Shown one piece after another: positions 26,952 through 34,909 of a DNA stretch of 60,450 nucleotides. Source of the DNA: Christiangramia crocea (GTDB lineage: Bacteria > Bacteroidota > Bacteroidia > Flavobacteriales > Flavobacteriaceae); assembly GCF_022410465.1 (NCBI RefSeq), contig NZ_JAJSON010000001.1:1-60450 (forward strand), written 5' to 3'. The stretch's first letter is position 1. Each line of letters begins with the position of its first letter. The translations under genes were made by a program, and so were the position numbers. The notes under the pieces were generated by a model. It made no database searches. It was not told the origin of the DNA and was given only the letters and a program-made list of their open reading frames with translations.

Positions 26952-28334
26952 ATGAAATTCAGCTTCGTCATAATTACTATAATTTCAGTATTTACAATTT
27001 TTCCGGTATCAGCACAAATTGGAAAAAGATTTCCTTCGGAAAGAAAAATAGTTAAAGATCCGGTCACCGGAACTGAATTAATTTTTTTGACCAGTACGCC
27101 GGCAGGTGATTCCAAAATATATCCAACACATCCACAATGGACAGCTGATGGCAATTGGCTTATTTTTCGCTCTAATAGAGTTAAAGGGGAAGCAATGGCA
27201 GTGAACGAAAAAACAGGGGATCTGGTACAGGTTACAGAAGGAGGATATTCCGGAATGCTGAATATTGCTCAAAATTCTATGAAATTATATTATATGCGGC
27301 CAGTTGGAGAGTGGGACGGAAATTGGCGCAGCAAACGTTCTCTTGAAATAATAGAAACCGATTTAGCCGGGCTTTTTGCCGATAGTGAGGCATGTAAAAT
27401 GAAATCTGCCGAAACATACCAGAGAGTTTGCGGCATCACTCCTGAAGAGATGGGGGCAGGTGGAGATATGGCTCTGGATGCAGATGAAAACTGGGTCTAT
27501 TTCAGGGTAGGTAAGGAAGAAGCGGAAAAACATCTGGATCCGGATGTTACCATAGAAGAAAATTTTGGTCCGCGTAATATGGGGGCAGGTCCTGGGGGAA
27601 TTGCCAAAATGAACGTTAACACCGGCGAGATTCAACATGTAGTTTCAGTGCCTTTTCAGGTAGGACATATCCAGGCAAATCTATGGAACCCGGGAGAAAT
27701 AGTATTTTCCTGGGAGACTGGTGGGAAATCACCACAAAGAACATGGAAGGTTATGGCAGATGGTACTGGCTTACGTCCCCTTTATCCTGAAGCCGATTAT
27801 GAATGGGTAACTCATGAAGCGGTTATTTCTAAAGATGAAGTGGCCATGGCCATTATGGGGCACAGAGATGTTGATATTGAAGAACATCCTCTTGAAGAAG
27901 CAACTACCAGCACTGCAGTTAGAAATCCGGAAAATCCCGGACAGGAAACAAGCTGGGGACCCTCCGGAACCAGGGAAAAACCTACAGGTCTTGCAATTGT
28001 TAATCTGAGAACCAGGGAAATGGTCATTGCCGGGCAAACTTCCAAAGGGAGTGGATTGTGGCATGTACATGGTTCACCCGATGGCAGATGGGCAGTAGGT
28101 GACGATTTTTCCAGAAGTCTTTATCTTATAGACAGGAATAATAGGGAAATGAAAATGCTTACCACTGGTCATAAACAAACCGCAGCAGATCATCTTCATC
28201 CAACTTTTAAACCGGATGGTACAAAAATACAGATTCAGTCTGCCATGCTTTCTGAAGATGGGAGATCAATGAATATTGTAATAGTGCCTGTTCCTGAAGA
28301 ATGGTTGCAAAGAACATATCCCAGTAAAATTTAA
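26952..28334 (+). CDS. PL22-like oligogalacturonate lyase family beta-propeller, copy 2
   Basis: A 460-residue exported protein (signal ending PVSAQ near 23), paralogous to 18195-19499. Shared blocks are THPQWTADGNWLIFRSNR (~57), FQVGHIQANLWNPGE (~234), SWETGGKSPQRTW (~250), WVTHEAVI (~285) and MGHRD (~300). It has an insertion after MGHRD (EEHPLEEATTSTAVRNPENP) that copy 1 lacks, and an extra NFGPRNMGAGPGGIAKMN segment, so substrate range may differ. As in copy 1, export to the periplasm is unusual for PL22. It lies 9 bases before rhaM. Confidence 0.75.
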   Translation: MKFSFVIITIISVFTIFPVSAQIGKRFPSERKIVKDPVTGTELIFLTSTPAGDSKIYPTHPQWTADGNWLIFRSNRVKGEAMAVNEKTGDLVQVTEGGYSGMLNIAQNSMKLYYMRPVGEWDGNWRSKRSLEIIETDLAGLFADSEACKMKSAETYQRVCGITPEEMGAGGDMALDADENWVYFRVGKEEAEKHLDPDVTIEENFGPRNMGAGPGGIAKMNVNTGEIQHVVSVPFQVGHIQANLWNPGEIVFSWETGGKSPQRTWKVMADGTGLRPLYPEADYEWVTHEAVISKDEVAMAIMGHRDVDIEEHPLEEATTSTAVRNPENPGQETSWGPSGTREKPTGLAIVNLRTREMVIAGQTSKGSGLWHVHGSPDGRWAVGDDFSRSLYLIDRNNREMKMLTTGHKQTAADHLHPTFKPDGTKIQIQSAMLSEDGRSMNIVIVPVPEEWLQRTYPSKI

Positions 28335-28343
28335 ATTTAAAGA

Positions 28344-28658
28344 ATGGAATCCAAAGCTTTTAAAATGAAACTCCTCCCGGGTTTTGAAAAAGAATATAAA
28401 AAAAGGCACGATGCAATCTGGCCGGAATTAAGCCGGCTTCTTGCGGAAAAAGGCATTTATGATTACAGTATTTTTCTTGATGAAGAGACTTTAACGCTTT
28501 TTGCAGTACAAAAAATTAAAGCAGATGCTGAAGTAGATAAACTTTTTGACGAACCGGTATTGAGAAAATGGTGGGATTATATGGCCGATATCATGGAAAC
28601 CAATCCGGATAACTCCCCGGTTGAAAGACCCTTGAAAATGTTATTCCATATGGACTAA
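28344..28658 (+). CDS. rhaM: L-rhamnose mutarotase
   Basis: A 104-residue cytoplasmic enzyme (no signal peptide) that interconverts alpha- and beta-L-rhamnopyranose, feeding the isomerase. The family pattern is complete: MKLLPGFEKEYKKRHDAIWPEL with the active His near 22, YSIFLDEETLTLFA, and WWDYMADIMETNPDNSP ending LKMLFHMD. Length and motif order match RhaM/RhaU. Its position among extracellular enzymes, away from the other rhamnose genes, shows that the locus expects rhamnose as a main product. Confidence 0.93.
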   Translation: MESKAFKMKLLPGFEKEYKKRHDAIWPELSRLLAEKGIYDYSIFLDEETLTLFAVQKIKADAEVDKLFDEPVLRKWWDYMADIMETNPDNSPVERPLKMLFHMD

Positions 28659-28709
28659 ACAAGATTATGGTCTAAGTTTCCTAATAAATAAATATTTAAA
28701 AGATACTGA

Positions 28710-30314
28710 ATGAATATAAGTAGAAGAATTCCTCAAAATATGAAACATTATTTCCTTTGTCTTTTTATTGTACTTACCTCAATGCTAAGTTTTGCTACAG
28801 AAAAACACAACATCAAGGATTATGGAGCTGCAGGAGATGGTAAAACGCTGGATACTGAAGCAATTAATAAAGCCATTATGGCAGCGGCAGAGGATGGTGG
28901 TGGTATGGTTTACTTTCCAGCAGGCACTTATCTTAGTTACTCCATTAGATTAAAAAGTAACATCCATCTTTACCTGGAAGCCGGAGCTGTTTTAAAGGCG
29001 GCAGGGAAGAATGATGGAGGAGTTTATGATGATCCAGGAACAGGTGCAGGGAATGAATATCAGGATTACGGGCATAGTTACTGGAGAAATAGTCTTATTT
29101 GGGGAGAAGACCTTAACAATATTACTATTTCCGGTCCCGGAACTATTCTTGGGGAAAATTTAAGCCGGGGGTTTTATGATTATCAGAGATGGGATGAAAA
29201 AGGAATTCCGGCGGGAAATCTGATGTGGGAAGGTGGAGGAAATAAAGCCATTGCCCTGAAGCTTTGTACAAATGTAGTTCTGAAGGATTTTACCATCATT
29301 AAAGGCGGCCATTTCGGAATACTCGCCACCGGGGTGGATAATTTTACAATTGATAATCTTAAAATTGACACGAACCGGGATGGGATAGATGTAGATGTGT
29401 GTAAAAATGTTAGAATTTCCAACTGTACGGTGAATTCTCCTAACGACGATGCAATTGTACTAAAAAGTTCCTTTGCGTTAGGCTACGCCAGAGCTACTGA
29501 AAATGTAACCATAACCAATTGCCAGGTTTCAGGGTATGATGTAGGAACATTAATTGACGGTACTTTTAAAACTGAAGAAGGGCACCTGGTACCGGATCAG
29601 GAGGGACCAACGGGTAGAATTAAATTTGGAACCGAATCCAACGGCGGGTTCAAAAATATCAGTATCAGCAATTGTGTTTTTGACCACTCACGGGGTCTAG
29701 CTCTGGAGACAGTGGATGGAGGTTTGCTTGAGGATGTTACCATAAATAATATTACCATGCGGGATCTTACAAATTCTCCGTTTTTCCTTCGTTTGGCTGG
29801 AAGAATGCGTGGGCCCGAGAATACAAGTATTGGAGAATTAAGAAGAGTAAATATTAGCAACATCAATGTTTATAATGCCGATTCGCATTTTTCCAGCATT
29901 GTGAGTGGAGTTCCTAACCATAAAATTAAGGATGTGCGTTTCAGTAATATTAATATCTGGTACAAACCACTTGATTCTGCAAAAACTCAAATACAGAAAG
30001 TGGTTCCTGAACATATTGAAACCTACCCCGAACCAGCAAAAATGGGAATTATGCCTTCTTATGGTTTTTTCATAAGACACGCACAAAATATTGAAATGCA
30101 CAATATCAATATTTACCATTTAGGAGAAGAAACAAGGCCAGCGCTAATTTTTGATGATGTTGATGAAGTAGAATTATTTAATGTAGATGCTCAAAAAGCT
30201 AAAGGGGCACCAGTGCTTAGAATTAAAGATTCTGGAAATATGGAAATATTAGGTAGTAAAGGCCTGGAAGAGCAAACAATACGCAATATAACTACAGGAG
30301 ATTATGGGACTTGA
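28710..30314 (+). CDS. GH28 polygalacturonase / rhamnogalacturonan hydrolase, copy 1
   Basis: A 534-residue exported beta-helix glycosidase. It begins NIKDYGAAGDGKTLDTEAINKAI, the standard GH28 opening. Catalytic acids are seen in NRDGIDVD (~222) and NDDAIVLKS (~245); the GxG/RIK-type region reads GRIKFGTESNGG (~307). The helix then continues into a ~180-residue C-terminal part. An in-frame ATG at 28740 would give a more compact signal peptide (MKHYFLCLFIVLTSMLSFA) and could be the true start. Exo-galacturonase and RG hydrolase cannot be told apart by eye. The 3' end overlaps the next gene by 11 bases. Confidence 0.9.
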   Translation: MNISRRIPQNMKHYFLCLFIVLTSMLSFATEKHNIKDYGAAGDGKTLDTEAINKAIMAAAEDGGGMVYFPAGTYLSYSIRLKSNIHLYLEAGAVLKAAGKNDGGVYDDPGTGAGNEYQDYGHSYWRNSLIWGEDLNNITISGPGTILGENLSRGFYDYQRWDEKGIPAGNLMWEGGGNKAIALKLCTNVVLKDFTIIKGGHFGILATGVDNFTIDNLKIDTNRDGIDVDVCKNVRISNCTVNSPNDDAIVLKSSFALGYARATENVTITNCQVSGYDVGTLIDGTFKTEEGHLVPDQEGPTGRIKFGTESNGGFKNISISNCVFDHSRGLALETVDGGLLEDVTINNITMRDLTNSPFFLRLAGRMRGPENTSIGELRRVNISNINVYNADSHFSSIVSGVPNHKIKDVRFSNINIWYKPLDSAKTQIQKVVPEHIETYPEPAKMGIMPSYGFFIRHAQNIEMHNINIYHLGEETRPALIFDDVDEVELFNVDAQKAKGAPVLRIKDSGNMEILGSKGLEEQTIRNITTGDYGT

Positions 30315-31365
30315 TAAAATAAGTGTGGAAACAAATATAATATATTCGGGAAAAGGTCCTTATTTTCTGACTTTTTTCTTACTGGCCTTATTCTTTATGC
30401 CTGTTATGGCCCAGGAAAATAAATCTGGAAACCTGGCTGAAAAACCCTTATACCGCGATCCGGTTTTTGACGGTGCTGCAGATCCGGTTGTGATCTGGAA
30501 CCCCGCAGAAGAAAAACATTTTATGTTCTATACAAATCGCCGCGCCACAGCTGACACCTTGCCGGGAGTGAGTTGGGTACATGGAACAAAAATAGGAATT
30601 GCAGAATCGGAAAATGGTGGAGCCACCTGGGATTATAGGGGAACGGCAAATATCAATTATCCCCTCCTGGAAGATTCTGAAGTTACTTACTGGGCGCCAG
30701 ATGTAATTGAACACAACGGAAGGTATCATATGTATCTTACTATCGTGCCAGGGGTTTTTGAAGATTGGTATCATCCACGAAGCATAGCTCATTTTACAAG
30801 TGAAGATCTGCTTAATTGGAATTATGAATCGAGTTTGGAACTTTCTTCAGAAAGGGTTATTGATGCCAGTGTTTTTAGGTTGCCTGATGGGAGCTGGCGT
30901 ATGTACTATAACAATGAGAATGATGGAAAGTCCATTTATTATGCGGATAGTGAAGACCTGTACCATTGGCAGGACAGTGGAAAAAAGGTAATTGGTGACA
31001 GGGGAGAAGGTGCGAAAATTTTTACATGGAAAGGAAAGAATTGGTTGATACTGGATAGTTGGGATGGTCTAAGTGTTTACCATTCAGAAGATTTTGAAAA
31101 CTGGGAAAAGCAGCAGCGAAATATTCTAAAAGAACCAGGCTCCGGGAAAGATGATAAGGTGAAGGGAGGACATCCGGATGTGGTGGTGAAAGGAGATCGG
31201 GCGTTTGTGTTCTACTTCACCCATCCAGAGAGGACACGGGAAAATAAGGAAGTGGATAATTATAAAACAAGGAGAAGCTCAATCCAGGTGACCGAACTTC
31301 AATATAAAGATGGAGAAATTTTAGTAGACAGGAATAAAGAAATACGTATTAATTTAAAAAGGTGA
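30304..31365 (+). CDS. GH43-like five-bladed propeller glycosidase
   Basis: A 353-residue exported protein (signal ending PVMAQ near 37, after a long N-terminal stretch). It starts with YRDPVFDGAADPVVIWN and shows the acid triad typical of the GH43/GH117-like propellers: Asp in ADPVV (~60), Asp in IDASVF (~187) and Glu in GEGAK (~235). The repeated YYADSEDLYHWQ and SVYHSEDFENWE blades fit. Similarity to the GH43 part of the fusion at 5824-7605 is only general, so family placement is uncertain; GH43 or a related family is likely. The 11-base overlap with GH28 implies coupled translation and possibly joint action on the same oligosaccharide. Confidence 0.78.
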   Translation: MGLDKISVETNIIYSGKGPYFLTFFLLALFFMPVMAQENKSGNLAEKPLYRDPVFDGAADPVVIWNPAEEKHFMFYTNRRATADTLPGVSWVHGTKIGIAESENGGATWDYRGTANINYPLLEDSEVTYWAPDVIEHNGRYHMYLTIVPGVFEDWYHPRSIAHFTSEDLLNWNYESSLELSSERVIDASVFRLPDGSWRMYYNNENDGKSIYYADSEDLYHWQDSGKKVIGDRGEGAKIFTWKGKNWLILDSWDGLSVYHSEDFENWEKQQRNILKEPGSGKDDKVKGGHPDVVVKGDRAFVFYFTHPERTRENKEVDNYKTRRSSIQVTELQYKDGEILVDRNKEIRINLKR

Positions 31366-31408
31366 TTACTTTCCTCTACATATTTGGGAACATGAAACAT
31401 TAAAGGTT

Positions 31409-34099
31409 ATGAAAGTACTGATAAGTAATTTTATCTTCAAAAAGCAGTTTTATCCATTTTTCCTCCTTCTATGTTTGCAGAGCTGGGCGCAAGAAGAGAA
31501 CCAGGCTCCCGTGAACGTTAATATTTCAGCAACTTTAGTAGAAAGGCAGCCTTCGTATAGATGGTTTGGCCATGAGGAACCTAATTATACATATACGAAA
31601 AACACGAAAAATTCTACTGATAAACCGGTAGATCATCCGCATGAAACAGGATGGCTTTTTAGTACAGCTGCTGTAGGAGAAAATCTTAAAGATACCCAGA
31701 TCTGGAGAAATGATATTTATGATTTTACTGATTCAAAAACTGGGGATTTTAGTATTCATTACGCTGTGGATAAGCAAGATATTGGAGCGGTTGGTTTTAC
31801 CCCGGGTATGTTTTTAAATAATTGGTCTCTAGATAAGGAATATCAATTAGAAATGTGGCTAAAATTTCAAAATGCCTCAAAAATAGACGGCCTTAGTCTT
31901 GCTCTTATAGATACTGAAGGACGAAGAGCTGTTATATCTATTGATAAGGATAAAGAGCTGACCTGGCTCAGATTAAAAATTCCAATAAATTCGCTTAGAA
32001 CACAAGCTAATTTTAATTGGAAGGAAATTAAATCACTACAGCTGGAAGGGAATTTTGAAGAAGGCTTTGAAATATGGTTTGATGGAGTAAAATTTACTTC
32101 TTCAGATTCTGAAGAAATTGGTATTACTGACAAAAATATTGTTCAAAGAATGGCTGAAGCCAAGGCTACCCGGTCTTCAAGAGTAAATATGGCTTTTGAG
32201 AAAGCTAAAACAGATGGATCAGAAAAAGACCTGAATACTTATTTCGCTAAACTCTGGCTCGGAGAAGATTTGGATGAAGTTAATCAGACTCTTTTGGAAA
32301 TTTTCACCACTGAAGATCGTGAACGGCAAAGGGCCTATTCTATACACGATGACTGGAGTCTGAATTTAAAACCGATGCTCCTACGAATGTATTTCAATTT
32401 TGGTTCGACAAGTAAAGTTCTTCCTGGTAGACTAGAGAAACAAACAGAAGAAGCTTTACTGGATTTGCTTTGGGAAAAGACAAAACTGATCAATGATATT
32501 CACCTGGCCCGCAAAAGTACGTGGTGGCTCATAGGGAGCGAAAATCATGATATAAATGCTAAGGTAGCCGCTCTGCTAACTTCGCAGATTTTCAAAAATA
32601 AACCTGAATTTTCCAGTCGTAATTATCCTGATAAAGGAAAGGGTGGAGGAAGTGGTTATTGGTTTCACCAGATGTATGCAAATTCTTCTAACAAAGGTCC
32701 TGAAGGAAATGCGAACTGGGCCGATGGGAAACAATATAATGCAGAAGACCATTATAAGGAATGGGTGAAATTTTGGGATGAATATATTTCGGAAAGAGCC
32801 AAAAAAGGTTTTTTTCTGGAGGTAGCTTCCCCAAAATACATGAAGCACACCATTCCTTTCCTTATGAATATTTATGATTTCTGCGAAGATCAAGCCCTGA
32901 AAAAAAAGATGGGGATGTTTCTGGATTTAATATGGGCGGAATGGGCACAGGATCAGTTAGCTTCAGTTAGAGGCGGTGCGAAAACGAGATGGGGTTATGA
33001 AGAGAGAACCCCAATGTGGGAAGCCTCACGTTTTTATTTAGGTGGTCCCGGGGATGCCAATCATAATTGGTATTCCCAGGCGCAAAGTTCTTACGAATGG
33101 CCGGAAGCGGTCTGGAGACTAGCTTTAAACCGAAAGGGAAAAGGGGAGTATGCTTACAGTTCCAGAAAGCCTGGTGAAGAACAGCCAGAATTGCAACCAA
33201 GACCAGATGGTCTGGAAAGAACCTTAGCAGTAGATACAGAGGCGAGATTGCATCGATATAGCTGGGTTACTCCAGATTATATTTTAGGAACTCAAATGGA
33301 TCATCCTTTGGCTCTTCAAAGTCATTTAAGCGCACAAAACCGATGGCAGGGTATAAATTTTGTTTCTGATATCAGCGCTTTTATAGCCCCCGTAGGAATA
33401 GAAATTAAGGAAGATGGAGAATGGAAAAGGACGGATGCTTTTTACAGAAGTGTTCAACATGAAAATATTCTAATTACTCAGCAGAATAGGAGATGGATGC
33501 AACAGCAGCCATCATGGTATCCTTCCAAAAATATTTATGAAAGGGAATTTGGTATCTGGTTTCACGGTAATTTGGATACAATAATTGAGCGTGATGGATG
33601 GGTTTTTGTAAATGAAGGAAATGCTTACGTGGCATTGAGGCCATTGATGGGTGAATATGAATTTAATCCTGAAAATTGGGGAGGCACCGGGAGTAATGAT
33701 TTATACTCTCTTATTAGAACTGATACTTACGATTGGAATGAAGACAAAACATTCCTGAAATTTAAAGACAAGTTTAGCCCTTTAATAATCGAAGCAGGCA
33801 TAAAAGAAGATTTTAACGAATTTAAAGATTTTCAGAATTATATATTGCAGAAAAGCCTGAAATTGCAGAAAACAGTTGCTCCTGGGTGGTATATTCTAAG
33901 GTACGGTGATGGTACTGCTGAATCAGCAGAGATTTATTTCAATGCTTCCAACAATGAAATTCCCAAAGTGAATGGTAAGCATATAGATTACATTCCCAGA
34001 AATACTTTTAAAAGTCCGTTTATAAAAAGTGCATACAATAGCGGAATCATTGAAATTAATGTGGATGGTTTAAGAGAGGTTTGGGATTTTAATGAGTGA
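31409..34099 (+). CDS. Large exported protein of unknown family, alpha/alpha-toroid and beta-sandwich build
   Basis: An 896-residue exported protein (signal ending QSWAQ near 28) in a tight rightward run. Residues ~30-235 look like a beta-sandwich resembling a carbohydrate-binding module (EYQLEMWLKF, GFEIWFDGVKF). A helical middle (~240-620) carries STWWLIGSENHDINAKVAALL (~370), GGGSGYWFHQMYANSSNKG, NANWADGKQYNAEDHYKEW and TRWGYEERTPMWEASRFYLGG, with clustered aromatic, His, Asn and Glu residues like the clefts of toroid lyases or hydrolases. A beta-rich C-terminus follows. I do not recognise the family. Alternatives are a distant PL8-, PL27- or heparinase-II/III-like lyase, or a new CAZyme family. 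Function is not assigned. Confidence 0.7.
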   Translation: MKVLISNFIFKKQFYPFFLLLCLQSWAQEENQAPVNVNISATLVERQPSYRWFGHEEPNYTYTKNTKNSTDKPVDHPHETGWLFSTAAVGENLKDTQIWRNDIYDFTDSKTGDFSIHYAVDKQDIGAVGFTPGMFLNNWSLDKEYQLEMWLKFQNASKIDGLSLALIDTEGRRAVISIDKDKELTWLRLKIPINSLRTQANFNWKEIKSLQLEGNFEEGFEIWFDGVKFTSSDSEEIGITDKNIVQRMAEAKATRSSRVNMAFEKAKTDGSEKDLNTYFAKLWLGEDLDEVNQTLLEIFTTEDRERQRAYSIHDDWSLNLKPMLLRMYFNFGSTSKVLPGRLEKQTEEALLDLLWEKTKLINDIHLARKSTWWLIGSENHDINAKVAALLTSQIFKNKPEFSSRNYPDKGKGGGSGYWFHQMYANSSNKGPEGNANWADGKQYNAEDHYKEWVKFWDEYISERAKKGFFLEVASPKYMKHTIPFLMNIYDFCEDQALKKKMGMFLDLIWAEWAQDQLASVRGGAKTRWGYEERTPMWEASRFYLGGPGDANHNWYSQAQSSYEWPEAVWRLALNRKGKGEYAYSSRKPGEEQPELQPRPDGLERTLAVDTEARLHRYSWVTPDYILGTQMDHPLALQSHLSAQNRWQGINFVSDISAFIAPVGIEIKEDGEWKRTDAFYRSVQHENILITQQNRRWMQQQPSWYPSKNIYEREFGIWFHGNLDTIIERDGWVFVNEGNAYVALRPLMGEYEFNPENWGGTGSNDLYSLIRTDTYDWNEDKTFLKFKDKFSPLIIEAGIKEDFNEFKDFQNYILQKSLKLQKTVAPGWYILRYGDGTAESAEIYFNASNNEIPKVNGKHIDYIPRNTFKSPFIKSAYNSGIIEINVDGLREVWDFNE

Positions 34100-34128
34100 T
34101 CGCAAAATAGATCCGGTTAATATAAATT

Positions 34129-34896
34129 ATGAAAATGAAAAAAGCTCTGTTTATAACCCAATTATTTATTTGCACAATTCTACTTTCAAGGCCTTTAAGT
34201 ATGGTTGCTCAGGGAAATGATGCTGAATTATATCCTACTGATTCCATAGTTTCAAAATACCATAATGACTGGACACAAAATCACTATCGAAAAAGAATAG
34301 AAATCTTCCGGAAGAATCCACTTCAATATAATGAAATCGTTTTTATAGGGAACAGTATAACAGAGCAGGGTAGAGATTGGGGTGATAAATTCGGAATGAG
34401 TAATATTCGAAACAGAGGTATATCGGGAGATCTAACAGACGGAGTTTTAAAAAGACTTGAAGAAATCGTTCATTTTGAGCCAAATGCTGTTTTTCTATTG
34501 ATTGGCATCAATGATCTCTTTAATATGTATCATAAGATAGATAACGCTCGTAATTTGAAATATGACAAAATAGTTCCTTCAGTAGCTTTTATAGGTAAAA
34601 ACATACTGGAGATTTCGAAAATAATTAAAAAGGAAAGTCCTTTAACTAAGGTTTTTGTACGTACAGTACTGCCTACCCAAAGAGAATTTTTGAAGGATGA
34701 TATTATTAAGCTGAATAATATAATACGGGAAAATGAAAATAAAGGATATTATAAAGTTATTGATCTTTATAAGGGTTTTGTGGACCGAGATGGATTTCTG
34801 AACAAAAAATTAACTATAGATGGAGTGCATCTATCCCCTGAAGGTTATACCAAATGGGTGGCCCTGGAAAAACCTATTTTAAAAACGCTGAACTAA
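34129..34896 (+). CDS. SGNH/GDSL-type esterase
   Basis: A 255-residue exported hydrolase with a long signal region ending near SMVAQ (28). The four SGNH blocks are present: Ser in FIGNSITEQ (~75), Gly in NRGISGD (~100), Asn in IGINDLF (~125) and the Asp-His pair in DGVHLSPEGY (~235). In this setting deacetylation of oligosaccharides is the likely job, but it is closer to general GDSL acylhydrolases than to CE12. It ends the rightward run and converges on the GH2 gene with 13 bases between stops; no terminator hairpin is seen there. Confidence 0.88.
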   Translation: MKMKKALFITQLFICTILLSRPLSMVAQGNDAELYPTDSIVSKYHNDWTQNHYRKRIEIFRKNPLQYNEIVFIGNSITEQGRDWGDKFGMSNIRNRGISGDLTDGVLKRLEEIVHFEPNAVFLLIGINDLFNMYHKIDNARNLKYDKIVPSVAFIGKNILEISKIIKKESPLTKVFVRTVLPTQREFLKDDIIKLNNIIRENENKGYYKVIDLYKGFVDRDGFLNKKLTIDGVHLSPEGYTKWVALEKPILKTLN

Positions 34897-34909
34897 ATAT
34901 TACTTTTTA

